DNA of 22,127 bases from an uncultured Planctomycetaceae bacterium (GCA_937952455.1 CALFYU010000656.1:1-22127), one strand, 5' to 3'; counted from the first letter of the stretch, positions 7,999 to 15,525 are shown. Notes: generated by a model from the sequence alone, not told the origin. Numbers and translations: made by a program.

Positions 7999-9366
7999 AT
8001 GAGCCAAGTCATCAGCAGCGCTTTGGAGCAGGAATACCGCGACACCTTTCCCGAATCGGCGCAACTCTACGAGCGGGGTTGCGAGACGTTTCCCAGCGGG
8101 GTGACGCACGACGCCCGGTATTTGGAACCGTTTCCCGTATATGTCGACGCCGCGGCGGGATCGCACAAACAGACGGTGGACGGACCGGAATTGATCGACT
8201 TCTGGATGGGCCACGGCGCCCTGCTGCTGGGGCACAGCCATCCAGCAGTCGTCGAGGCAGTACAGCAGCAGGCGACCCATGGCACGCACTACGGCGCGTG
8301 CCATCAAACGGAAATTCGCTGGGCCGAGTGGGTCAAGCAACTCATTCCCTCCGCCGAACGGGTGCGGTTCGTCAACAGCGGCACCGAAGCGACACTCATG
8401 GCACTGCGCGTGGCCCGCATCGTCAGCGGCAAGACCAAGGTCATCAAGTTCGCCGGCCATTTTCACGGTTGGCACGACGGGTTGATTCCCGGCGCAGATG
8501 CGCCGCACGACAACCCGAACTACGCCATGCCGGGCGTGACCGACGGTGTGATGGGCGATTTGGTGATCGTTCCGCCCAATGACTTGGCTGCGCTGGAGCG
8601 GGCGATCGACGATCAAGATCCGGCCTGCGTCTTTGTGGAAGCCACCGGCGGACATTTCGGAACGGTACCCGTGCGCGGCGAATTTCTGCTCGGTTTGCGG
8701 GAACTGACCGAGCGCAAGGGAGTGATCCTAGTGTGCGACGAAGTGATCACCGGATTCCGCGTGCATCCCGGCGGCGCTCAGGGCCACTATGGATTCGTTC
8801 CCGATTTGACGACGATGGCCAAAATCCTCGCCGGCGGACTCCCCGGCGGAGCGCTGGCGGGCCGCGCCGATCTGATGGCCGCGCTGCAGTTCAACAACCA
8901 GCACGGCAAGAAAATGAAACACCCCGGCACGTTCAACGGCAATCCGCTTTCCGCCGCGGCAGGCATCGCCGCCTTGGAGATCGTCTCCACGGGCGAGCCG
9001 TGCGCTCGGGCCAACGAGGTTGCCCGGCGATTGCGGGCCGGCATCAATGAGGTCTTCGCCCGCAAGAATGCTCCCTGGATCGCGTACGGTGATTTCTCGG
9101 CGGTGAACATCCTGCCGAATTACGACGGTCCGCGGCCCGACACCGACGATTTCGTCCCGCACGAAAACCGCCTGGAGATGTTGGACGTCGGCAAGGACCG
9201 CAGACTCACGTCCGCGTTCCGCATGGCGCTGATCTTGGAAGGGGTCGATTTCTTCGGCTGGAAGGCCATGACGTCGGCCGCTCACACCGACGAAGACATC
9301 CAGCGGACCATCGCCGCCTTCGACCGCATGATCGACCGCGTCCGCGAAGAAGGCCTGTCGGACTGA
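7999..9366 (+). CDS. PLP-dependent class III aminotransferase, glutamate-1-semialdehyde aminomutase-like
   Basis: This 455-residue protein is a fold-type I, class III PLP enzyme. Visible landmarks are FPSGVTHDARY near the N-terminus, the phosphate-binding VNSGTEATLMALRVAR (about residues 122-137), FAGHFHGWHDG, the cofactor-aspartate motif CDEVITGFR, and the Schiff-base lysine in MAKILAGGLPGGALAGR (Lys275). Closest in style is HemL, which isomerises glutamate-1-semialdehyde to 5-aminolevulinate. However, the N-terminal region, TGGHFGTVPVRGEFL and the insertion KDRRLTSAFRMALILEGV differ from canonical HemL, so it may be a paralogue with another amino substrate. ATG 7999 has AGAGGA about 8 nt upstream. 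No other tetrapyrrole gene is nearby, so context does not decide the substrate. Confidence 0.85.
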   Translation: MSQVISSALEQEYRDTFPESAQLYERGCETFPSGVTHDARYLEPFPVYVDAAAGSHKQTVDGPELIDFWMGHGALLLGHSHPAVVEAVQQQATHGTHYGACHQTEIRWAEWVKQLIPSAERVRFVNSGTEATLMALRVARIVSGKTKVIKFAGHFHGWHDGLIPGADAPHDNPNYAMPGVTDGVMGDLVIVPPNDLAALERAIDDQDPACVFVEATGGHFGTVPVRGEFLLGLRELTERKGVILVCDEVITGFRVHPGGAQGHYGFVPDLTTMAKILAGGLPGGALAGRADLMAALQFNNQHGKKMKHPGTFNGNPLSAAAGIAALEIVSTGEPCARANEVARRLRAGINEVFARKNAPWIAYGDFSAVNILPNYDGPRPDTDDFVPHENRLEMLDVGKDRRLTSAFRMALILEGVDFFGWKAMTSAAHTDEDIQRTIAAFDRMIDRVREEGLSD

Positions 9367-9463
9367 CGAAGACGCTCGCCGTTGTCCGAACATCTCTCTT
9401 AGCCACGCTGAAAATACGCATCCGTGCGCGTAGCGTCCGCTGTGTAAACCGCTGTCAACGGTG

Positions 9464-9512
9464 TGTGAGGTACGTCGTAGCGGATGAATTCGAACCTGAC
9501 GTACCTTTCACA
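9464..9512. terminator. long inverted repeat between convergent genes
   Basis: TGTGAGGTACGTC (9464-9476) and GACGTACCTTTCACA (9498-9512) are reverse complements apart from two extra bases, with a 21-nt loop. The repeat lies between the stop codons of the plus-strand aminotransferase-like gene and the minus-strand 211-residue gene. It could act as a bidirectional transcription end or protect 3' ends. There is no T-run, so the terminator reading is tentative. Confidence 0.5.
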
Positions 9513-9534
9513 GCCTTAAGGTCACATCATCGGA

Positions 9535-10170
9535 TCACAACTCATTGACCTTCGGAAAGAGGTCTCGCCAAATTTCGTCAAACGGACGCTCATCAACGCT
9601 CACGTCGAGATCACCTGCCAAGCATTCGAACGAGCTGCCGTGGAACGTGAAGATAAAATGGCGGCAAGAAAATTCGTAATTAGGAAACGCCACTTGGTTT
9701 CGTCGTTGTTCCTCGACAAGCCATTGCGAATTGATCACTTCAAATGCATCGTAGGCCTGTAAACCGCGGCCATATAGCGGGTGGCCGCTAAGCGCCTCGT
9801 CGTTGGGTGTGCCAAATTGAGTTTTTAATGGATCCTTGAACTCGGCGATCACTTGGGGCGCGCGTCCGTCAATGAATTGGCCGCTCGCATTGAATATCAG
9901 GTAACATTTCGACTCGGTCTGAATCAAAACGCCACCAGAAACCGCAGCTTCTGGGCACACGCCCAAATCTAACCAGACCGCATGTTCTTCGCCGGTCAAT
10001 GTGGCAAATTCGCGCCGCAGATCCGCTGCAGAATGCCTTATCGCATTGTATCGACGTTCCATTTCTACCCGCTCTCGACTTCCATGCGCAAGGGTCACGA
10101 GATGAGATAGTGTTGCATCCTCGTCCGCAACGGCCTGATTGAGGTCAGCGAGAAGATTTTCGCGATTCAC
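9535..10170 (-). CDS. conserved hypothetical protein, 211 residues
   Basis: The product is soluble, with no signal peptide or membrane segment. The N-terminal third is helical-looking and charged (ERVEMERRYNAIRHSAADLRREF). The remainder looks mixed alpha/beta and contains HPLYGRGLQAYDAFEVINS and RHFIFTFHGSSFECLAGDLD. The second segment resembles a pattern I have seen in uncharacterised bacterial proteins, but I know of no function. The start is GTG 10170 with AAGG upstream; no better ATG exists before residue 37. Codons ending in A or T (CAT, ATA, CTA, TCT, AGG among others) are visibly commoner than in neighbouring genes, and a repeat element sits directly upstream, so it may be a transferred accessory gene. 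It is convergent with the aminotransferase-like gene. Confidence 0.7.
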   Translation of the reverse strand: MNRENLLADLNQAVADEDATLSHLVTLAHGSRERVEMERRYNAIRHSAADLRREFATLTGEEHAVWLDLGVCPEAAVSGGVLIQTESKCYLIFNASGQFIDGRAPQVIAEFKDPLKTQFGTPNDEALSGHPLYGRGLQAYDAFEVINSQWLVEEQRRNQVAFPNYEFSCRHFIFTFHGSSFECLAGDLDVSVDERPFDEIWRDLFPKVNEL

Positions 10171-10202
10171 GATTCAACCTTGTTGTGACGCTTTACAAAG
10201 TT

Positions 10203-10317
10203 CGTAGGGTCAGGTGCGGACCGTTGGCGAGCCAAGTGGCGTTTTTGGCCTCAATTGAATTCAGAAGACATCAACAGACATCAACCCGCGCTCAAGGTCC
10301 GCACCGCGGACCCTACG
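10203..10317. repeat. MITE-like element with 20-22 bp terminal inverted repeats
   Basis: CGTAGGGTCAGGTGCGGACC at 10203-10222 is matched by the reverse complement of 10296-10317, apart from two or three extra bases. The 73-bp interior includes a tandem 10-mer AGACATCAAC at 10266-10275 and 10276-10285. The element lies between the start of the 211-residue gene and the stop of the DUF1501 gene and has no coding potential. Such small elements with GTAGGGTC/GTGCGGACC ends look like non-autonomous mobile repeats. Transposition itself is inferred; no target-site duplication was clear. Confidence 0.6.
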
Positions 10318-10321
10318 GGCT

Positions 10322-12226
10322 TCACACGTACCCCAAATGCCGCTCGGATATCCGATCGCCGACCAACACCAAATCGGTGAGCCGCCAATCGAGGCCCTCG
10401 ATTTGCAAATCGAAATTCTTACTCGCGGCGATCATGCCGGGGGGAAACGGGATGTGCCAAAGTTGAGATGGCGGTTCCCGCTTCAAGTCGTCGGGAATCG
10501 GGAGCGGCTTGTCCTCAAGCGTCAGGGTCAGACCGTCCAGACCGCGCGGCTCGGGACAGCGGAGCACCAGGTAGGCCCAGTCGAACAGCACGTGCCAAGT
10601 GCCCTGATACGTAATCCGCGCCGGGTTGGCCGTCACGCGGCGGTGACGTTCCAATCCCTCGCCGGCCGGTTCACCGAACCCGGCCAGCTTCCAATCCGCT
10701 TCGCTGTCGGGATTGCCGAAATCGATCGTCAGATACCGCAGTCCCCGTTCGCGCAACATCTGCGTGAAGCGGCCGATTTTGGGGCGTTTCAGAATCGGCG
10801 GCGGATCGAGGATTGGTTCCGGGCGGGCGTGGTTGCCCAACAACTTGTGAATCGGTTCCCCCAATGCCACCGGATAGGGGCGGCCCAGTTTGTCGTGGAT
10901 CAACGTCTCCGGTTCGATTCCCAACAGGTGATAGACCGTAGCCGCGATGTCGTCCTGCGTCACTTTTTCGGAAATCGGATGTGCTGCCTGTTCGTCGGAG
11001 GCACCGTAGACCTGTCCACCGGGCATGCCGCCTCCGGCCATGACGACCGAATTGCAAGCCCCCCAATGGTCGCGGCCGCCGAATTGATTGAATCGCGGCG
11101 AACGGCCGAATTCGCTGTTCCAGATGACCAACGTCTCGTCCAGCAATCCGCTCGCTTGCAGATCTTCCAGCAGCGCCGCAATCGGGCGGTCGACCACCGG
11201 CATGAGCCGGTTGCGCAGCTCCTGGTTGTTAATCCAATGCGTGTCCCAACTGGCATCGACGGTCGGCTTTTCGCGATGCCAATAGACGGTCACCAGCTTC
11301 ACCCCCGCTTCGATCAACCGTCGTGCAAGAAGAGTGCTTTGCCCGAACGTATGCCAACCGTACCGCCGCCGTGTTTCTTCGCTTTCCGAGGCAATATCAA
11401 ACGCCCGCCGTGCTTCGGCCGAGAGGACCAGATCGAGTGCCCGCGCATAAAACGCGTCCATATCCCGCACGCGAGCGTCGCGGTCGGTCATCCGCCGGAC
11501 GTCGTCCAGTTGCGATAGCAACTGCCGCCGCGACTGCATGCGGTCGGGATTCATCCCGCCCCTCAGCGCCAGGCTCGATATCGAAAAATCGGGCAGGTCG
11601 GGGTGCTGGTCGATCTGAAATGGATTGTGCGTTTTGCCCAGCAATCCGCCGAATTGCCCCGGCGTGATTGTGCCGTCCGTCGTGGCGATCACTTCGGGCA
11701 TCGAGACGAACGTCGGCATACCGGCTGCATTCGGCCGCAGCTTGGAGAGCACCGAGCCGATGTGCGGAAAGTCGGTTTCGCGGGCAGCGAAGCGTTCTTG
11801 TTTCAGTTCATGCCGTCGCCCGGTCAAGCCGGCATGTGCGCCGGTCGAATGGTTGTTGTCCTCCTGTCCAACAGAACGAATGATGGCCAGCTTGTCGCCA
11901 TGCTGGGAGATCAACGGAAAGTGCTCGGAGATGTGCATACCGGGGACGTTGGTGGCGATCGGCAAAAACTCGCCCCGCGTCTCCGAAGGCCCGTCCGGCT
12001 TGAGGTCCCACGTATCCTGATGCGCCGGCCCGCCCCACATGAAAAAGAAGATCACCCGCTTGGCGCGTCCGAACGTCGACGACGGCGTCGAAGCCACGGT
12101 ATTCGCCTGCAGCAACTGCGGCAGCCCCAGTCCGAGCGTCCCCAGCCCCCCAACCTGCAACATCCGCCGCCGCGATAACCCATCGCAGAAATTGGGCGAA
12201 CCGGATTCGGAAAGCAACTGCAGCAT
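10322..12226 (-). CDS. DUF1501 protein, Tat-exported, with C-terminal extension
   Basis: The 634-residue product starts at ATG 12226, with GAGG 5 nt upstream. The N-terminus holds a twin-arginine signal, SRRRMLQVGGLGTLGLGLPQ, so the protein is exported folded. The DUF1501 domain (alkaline phosphatase/sulfatase-like fold) fills about residues 45-465. It includes FFFMWGGPAHQDTWDLKPD, NNHSTGAHAGLTGR, WNSEFGRSPRFNQFGGRDHW and TQDDIAATVYHLLGIEP. Family members are often encoded beside DUF1549/DUF1553 proteins with cytochrome-like domains; none is present here. Residues about 466-634 form an extra beta-rich domain (for example YLTIDFGNPDSEADWKLAGFG and TWHVLFDWAYLVLRCPEP) not seen in typical DUF1501 proteins of about 420-480 residues. 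The true substrate is unknown. The family assignment is firm. Confidence 0.92.
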   Translation of the reverse strand: MLQLLSESGSPNFCDGLSRRRMLQVGGLGTLGLGLPQLLQANTVASTPSSTFGRAKRVIFFFMWGGPAHQDTWDLKPDGPSETRGEFLPIATNVPGMHISEHFPLISQHGDKLAIIRSVGQEDNNHSTGAHAGLTGRRHELKQERFAARETDFPHIGSVLSKLRPNAAGMPTFVSMPEVIATTDGTITPGQFGGLLGKTHNPFQIDQHPDLPDFSISSLALRGGMNPDRMQSRRQLLSQLDDVRRMTDRDARVRDMDAFYARALDLVLSAEARRAFDIASESEETRRRYGWHTFGQSTLLARRLIEAGVKLVTVYWHREKPTVDASWDTHWINNQELRNRLMPVVDRPIAALLEDLQASGLLDETLVIWNSEFGRSPRFNQFGGRDHWGACNSVVMAGGGMPGGQVYGASDEQAAHPISEKVTQDDIAATVYHLLGIEPETLIHDKLGRPYPVALGEPIHKLLGNHARPEPILDPPPILKRPKIGRFTQMLRERGLRYLTIDFGNPDSEADWKLAGFGEPAGEGLERHRRVTANPARITYQGTWHVLFDWAYLVLRCPEPRGLDGLTLTLEDKPLPIPDDLKREPPSQLWHIPFPPGMIAASKNFDLQIEGLDWRLTDLVLVGDRISERHLGYV

Positions 12227-12320
12227 GTTGACCTCGCACGGGGCCCCAAAAACCGGCATCCATCATAACCGAAGTCAAACCGTCACAACAGACAAGCCCC
12301 CCAGCTCCGCCGGGAGACAA

Positions 12321-12417
12321 GAAAACCACGCGCAGAGCCGCAAAGACGCGGAGAAGGGGACTTGAGTGAAATCCCTTTTTTCTCTGCGTCTTTGCGCCTC
12401 TGCGCGAGATTCTTTTT
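12321..12417. repeat. palindromic repeat element, CGCAAAGACGC type, copy A
   Basis: The left arm (12321-12360, with CGCGCAGAGCCGCAAAGACGC) pairs with the right arm (12374-12417, with GCGTCTTTGCGCCTCTGCGCG) around a short centre. Copies B and C at 13019 and 14083 share the CGCAAAGACGC or CGCCAAGACGC core. It sits just upstream of the DUF1501 gene and abuts the decayed DUF6807 fragment. It is non-coding, although minus-strand open frames cross it. Confidence 0.75.
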
Positions 12418-12425
12418 CCATCCTT

Positions 12426-12585
12426 CAAGATCCTTCGGGTGATCTTGCCACTATGACGTATTCGCGATTCGCCGCTGGTCAGCGCAAGGCGGCCGAATTG
12501 ATGGCCAGCATCAAGCCGTGGTCACGGACGCGAAGCAACGTATCTTGCCCAGGATCTTGAAGGGTTCGGGGGTAGCCATGTTTGC
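12426..12585 (-). pseudogene. decayed fragment of a DUF6807 (PmoA-like) gene
   Basis: Bases 12470-12540 align with 14331-14400 inside the intact DUF6807 gene with small gaps, sharing for example GGCCAGCATCA and CGGACG blocks. Read on the minus strand, the fragment gives VRDHGLMLA, then after a one-base shift FGRLALTSGES. The intact protein has VRDYGLMLANPFGRQALTGG and so on. At least two small deletions break the frame. Faint similarity continues to about 12585 (MATPEPF against VMPHPDNF) and fades near 12440. No start, signal peptide or full domain remains, so this is a relic of a second copy. A perfect 12-bp inverted repeat (12422-12433 and 12552-12563) lies around it. Confidence 0.7.
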
Positions 12586-12634
12586 GGCCTTCGGATGACG
12601 GAAAAGTGCAGCAACGCGAAGATTCACCCAGGCT

Positions 12635-12907
12635 CTATGGTAGGTGTGACAAATCGACTTTATCGATTTGGTACATCGCAGCTTCAAATTCGCCGCCCAG
12701 CCAAAGTGCGACGTAAGAATTGAACATGCGCTGAGTGACATCGAATCTCGCGGCTTCGATCTCTACGAATTGATAAGCCGGATCGACCGCCGCGCGGATT
12801 TCTTCCGGTAAATGTCCATTAAAGTCAAGCCACGCGTACGGCCCTACCAAGAGCGGAAAGACCATGGCGGCCACCAGGGTGATGAGAATCAGATAACGGC
12901 GTTTCAT
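12635..12907 (-). CDS. small membrane-anchored hypothetical protein
   Basis: This 90-residue protein starts at ATG 12907 behind a strong AGGAGGT site 8 nt upstream, which supports it as a real gene despite its size. It has one N-terminal hydrophobic helix (LILITLVAAMVFPLLVGPYAWL, about residues 6-27) preceded by KRR, so either a membrane anchor or an uncleaved signal. The remaining 60 residues are soluble and acidic, with QFVEIEAARFDVTQRMFNSY. It ends at a TGA near the DUF6807 relic. I do not recognise the family. It lies alone in a repeat-rich region. Confidence 0.6.
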   Translation of the reverse strand: MKRRYLILITLVAAMVFPLLVGPYAWLDFNGHLPEEIRAAVDPAYQFVEIEAARFDVTQRMFNSYVALWLGGEFEAAMYQIDKVDLSHLP

Positions 12908-13018
12908 GGCGAGCGACCTCCTATCCTGTTCAACGTTAGCCTAACGGTTCCCGCCGAGCGGGGCTAGATGGACCTAGTGCCCCTTCCCAGCCCCCTGTTC
13001 CGCCGGACGGCAGTACGG

Positions 13019-13098
13019 CCGCGCGCAAAGACGCAAAGAAAAATCATGCCTTGTAAAGCCCTTACTCTGCGTCTCCGCGAATTAGCGCGCGGTTTTCT
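13019..13098. repeat. palindromic repeat element, CGCAAAGACGC type, copy B
   Basis: CCGCGCGCAAAGACGCAAAG at 13019-13038 is matched in reverse complement by 13062-13093, whose complement reads CCGCGCGC then GGAGACGCAGAG after an 8-base insertion. It is the most diverged of the three copies. It sits between the divergent small membrane protein gene and the VOC gene and could influence either promoter. Confidence 0.65.
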
Positions 13099-13255
13099 TA
13101 GTAACAGCCAGATATACGCGTACCGTCTCCGCGGCGGACTGTTCGCCAAACAATAATGCCGATCTGAAATTTGTTGCCGCCTCCTGCGAATTGTGCCAGC
13201 ATGGCGGTTTGGTGATCCCGACATTCTACTTCTCAGGCCCAGGGAGAGCGGACCG

Positions 13256-14047
13256 ATGGCGATTCGAACGGCGTATGCGAACGGGCAGTTTTGCTGGGTC
13301 GATTTGATGACCAATGACGTCGCCGCGGCGCGAGACTTTTACGCCGCCTTGCTCGGTTGGGAAACCGCCAGCGTCGAGTCGCCCGATGCACACCCCTACA
13401 TGGTCTTCACCATTAACGACCAGCAAGTCGCCGGCATGGGGGAAATGAACGACGAAATGAAAGCGTCCGGCATGCCGCCGATTTGGAATTCCTACATCAG
13501 CGTCGACGACATCGACGCCGCCACCAAGCGGGCAGCCCAGTGTGGAGGTACCGTGCTGATGGAGCCGTTTCAAATCATGGACACCGGACACATGGCAATC
13601 ATCAGCGACGCCACCGGCGCCGTCGTCTCGTTGTGGCAAGCGCTCGACCATTTCGGCGCGGAATTCGTCAACGAGCCTGGCTGCTGGGTCTGGAACGAAT
13701 TAATCACCGACAACTTGGGCGCCTCATTGGAATTTTATGGCAGCCTGTTCGGCTGGGGGGCGGAACCGGAGGACTCGGCCGCGATCCCCTATTGGACTTG
13801 GGAACATGGGGGCCGCCGTATCGGCGGTATGCTGCAAAAACAGCCCGAGATGGGGGACGTCCCCTCATGCTGGACCGTCTACTTCGCAGTCGACGATATT
13901 CAAGCGACGACAAACCGCGTCGCGCAATTGGGCGGCACAATCTGCCAACCGCCGTTCGAAGTCTCCGTCGGCCACATCAGCGTCGTCAGCGACCCGCAGG
14001 GAGCGGTGTTTGATTTGATTCAAATGACGGTCCCGGCGGATGAGTGA
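13256..14047 (+). CDS. VOC (glyoxalase/bleomycin-resistance) family protein, two domains
   Basis: The 263-residue protein is built from two tandem VOC modules, about residues 9-128 and 139-260. Module one shows FCWVDLMTNDVAAARDFYAALLGWE and ends in ISDATGAVVSLWQ. Module two shows CWVWNELITDNLGASLEFYGSLFGW and ends in VSDPQGAVFDLIQ. The repeated pattern of WxD/E plus a terminal GA-V matches the CFP30B-like subgroup. VOC proteins use a metal in a cleft formed by two modules to open rings, isomerise or sequester small molecules, so the substrate cannot be deduced. ATG 13256 is chosen over the upstream in-frame ATG 13193 because GGGAGAG lies just before it and the family begins at GQFCW. It is followed by repeat copy C. 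Confidence 0.88.
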   Translation: MAIRTAYANGQFCWVDLMTNDVAAARDFYAALLGWETASVESPDAHPYMVFTINDQQVAGMGEMNDEMKASGMPPIWNSYISVDDIDAATKRAAQCGGTVLMEPFQIMDTGHMAIISDATGAVVSLWQALDHFGAEFVNEPGCWVWNELITDNLGASLEFYGSLFGWGAEPEDSAAIPYWTWEHGGRRIGGMLQKQPEMGDVPSCWTVYFAVDDIQATTNRVAQLGGTICQPPFEVSVGHISVVSDPQGAVFDLIQMTVPADE

Positions 14048-14082
14048 CCGGCGACGCCATGCTGTTGAATGATTGGATCAGA

Positions 14083-14174
14083 AAGAAAACCTCGCGCCAA
14101 GACGCCAAGACGCGAAGGAGCAGTACCGCTACTCGGTTAAATATCTTTGCGTCTTGGCGCGAGGCACTTTTTTT
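14083..14174. repeat. palindromic repeat element, CGCAAAGACGC type, copy C; possible terminator
   Basis: CCTCGCGCCAAGACGC at 14090-14105 pairs with its reverse complement at 14145-14164, the best-preserved arms of the three copies. On the plus strand the structure is followed by a run of T (14168-14174), and on the minus strand by T-rich sequence. Lying 36 nt after the VOC stop and 13 nt from the stop of the convergent DUF6807 gene, it could serve both as an intrinsic terminator. Confidence 0.75.
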
Positions 14175-14186
14175 AGTTGCTCAAGA

Positions 14187-15137
14187 TCACGACTGAGGCT
14201 GCGACTCTTTGATATAGTCACGATACGCCGCCGCCGGGTCGTAGTTTTTCGTGCCGGGATCGCTGTGTATGAAGACGCCGAAGCGCAATCGCAGCGTTTC
14301 GCCGGACTTGACGGTAACGGTGCTCTTCTCCCCACCGGTCAGCGCCTGGCGGCCGAAGGGATTGGCCAGCATCAGGCCGTAGTCGCGGACGTGGAACCAA
14401 CTGCGGCGGAAGTTGTCGGGATGCGGCATGACCGTCAGGCCCACAAACCGGTCATCGATCGTGCCGCTGTAGTCACACCAGTCGGTCGCCTGGCCCCAGA
14501 CCTGTTTTTCATTCATTTGACCATCGGCATTCAGGATACGGCCATTGCCACCTTTGACGCGCAGCTTGCGATTCACGCGCACGCCGAAGCCGAGTTCTTC
14601 TTGATCGCCGAACGCAAACCCTGCATCGTCGTTGGAAAACGTGGAATCGCTTGTCAGCAGAAAGCCGTTGTCGGCGGGGACGATCGTATACCGGCAGGTC
14701 TCGGTGCAGATCAGTTTGCCGTCGTGGCGGTATTCATTCTTAACGGTGAATGTACCGCGGCCCGCTTTGACGCGCGGCTTCTCCACGAATCCGGCGTGCA
14801 CGACTTGGGCGCGGTTTCGCCAAAAGTCCGCCCCGCTGATATCGCCGAACGCCAACCAGATCCCCGGATGCATCGTGCCGTGGTCGCCCCCCTCGCTGTC
14901 CGGATCGACCGGATGCGCGCGTGTGACGCGGATGTTGTCGCGCGTGTGCACGTTCGAAAAATACGGCCGAAGCGTCTGCGGGTCGTCATAGACGTACGAC
15001 GCGACGCGTTGACCGGACACAGCGATTTCGATTCGCCCCGGATGTTCCTCAAATTCGATCATCGTGTCTGCCGCATGGAGCGAGGGTGCGGCAGTGAGGA
15101 CAATAGCGACTCCGATGGCCCAGGCAGCTTTGGACAT
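14187..15137 (-). CDS. DUF6807 (PmoA-like) exported protein
   Basis: The 316-residue product starts at ATG 15137 with GGAGAAGG immediately upstream. An in-frame start at 15239 would add 34 residues ahead of the signal peptide and is unlikely. The signal peptide is MSKAAWAIGVAIVLTAAPSLHA. The mature part carries the family pattern: YFSNVHTRDNIRVTRAHPVD with GDHGTMHPGIWLAFGDISG (about residues 58-100), TDWCDYSG, VGLTVMPHPDNFRRSWFHVRDYG (about 230-255), LANPFGRQAL and LRLRFGVFIH near the C-terminus. Members are annotated as methane oxygenase PmoA-like by old naming, but they are periplasmic or secreted beta-rich proteins, probably carbohydrate-related; I treat the function as unknown. A broken relative lies 1.8 kb away. 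Confidence 0.88.
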   Translation of the reverse strand: MSKAAWAIGVAIVLTAAPSLHAADTMIEFEEHPGRIEIAVSGQRVASYVYDDPQTLRPYFSNVHTRDNIRVTRAHPVDPDSEGGDHGTMHPGIWLAFGDISGADFWRNRAQVVHAGFVEKPRVKAGRGTFTVKNEYRHDGKLICTETCRYTIVPADNGFLLTSDSTFSNDDAGFAFGDQEELGFGVRVNRKLRVKGGNGRILNADGQMNEKQVWGQATDWCDYSGTIDDRFVGLTVMPHPDNFRRSWFHVRDYGLMLANPFGRQALTGGEKSTVTVKSGETLRLRFGVFIHSDPGTKNYDPAAAYRDYIKESQPQS

Positions 15138-15497
15138 GACCTTCTCCGGGGAAACAAGATGATGCGTGCCGGGCAGAGCACGACTGATGGGGTGGAATGC
15201 CCAAGAGTATAACGATTCGGGGAATGCATTGCGTCCCACGACAGCAGAGTCATCGGGCCCACATCTTGGATGGAATGCGCGTGGCGCTCCGTAAGTCCAT
15301 TTCTGTTAGTAATTTGCGGTCAGTGTGCGTGATGAAAAGTCTCCCGAAACCAGCGAGAATCGGACTTGCCGGGCATCCAAAATCCATCTCAAAATTCGCA
15401 AAAATGAAAAATGCGTGAATTGAAGCAAGTCGTTGCGAGGCTTTGAACTTACGAGGTGCAAATTGAGACGGAATGGGGTTACGCTAGCAGTCGCGTA

Positions 15498-15525
15498 TTG
15501 ACAAACTATTCCGTCAATCTATAGT
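15498..15525 (+). promoter_or_regulatory. sigma-70-type promoter candidate for nrdJ
   Basis: TTGACA (15498-15503) and TATAGT (15520-15525) are separated by 16 bases, close to the housekeeping consensus. Transcription from here would leave a leader of about 345 nt before nrdJ. A second -10-like TATAAT sits at 15612-15617 without a good -35 hexamer. Confidence 0.55.

Noticed and set aside
9485..9500. GGTTCGAATTC on the minus strand resembling a tRNA T-loop
   Set aside because: Flanking bases do not form a T-stem, and no D-arm, anticodon arm or acceptor stem could be assembled.
10337..11518. Long plus-strand open frame of 393 codons opposite the DUF1501 gene
   Set aside because: It is antisense to a clear DUF1501 coding sequence, has no family resemblance, and long shadow frames are expected in GC-rich genes.
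14073..15212. Plus-strand open frame of 379 codons opposite the DUF6807 gene
   Set aside because: It runs across repeat copy C and antisense to a well-supported gene with signal peptide and ribosome-binding site.
15197..15418. Small plus-strand open frame (73 codons) upstream of nrdJ
   Set aside because: No clear ribosome-binding site, no family resemblance, and it overlaps the DUF6807 promoter region.
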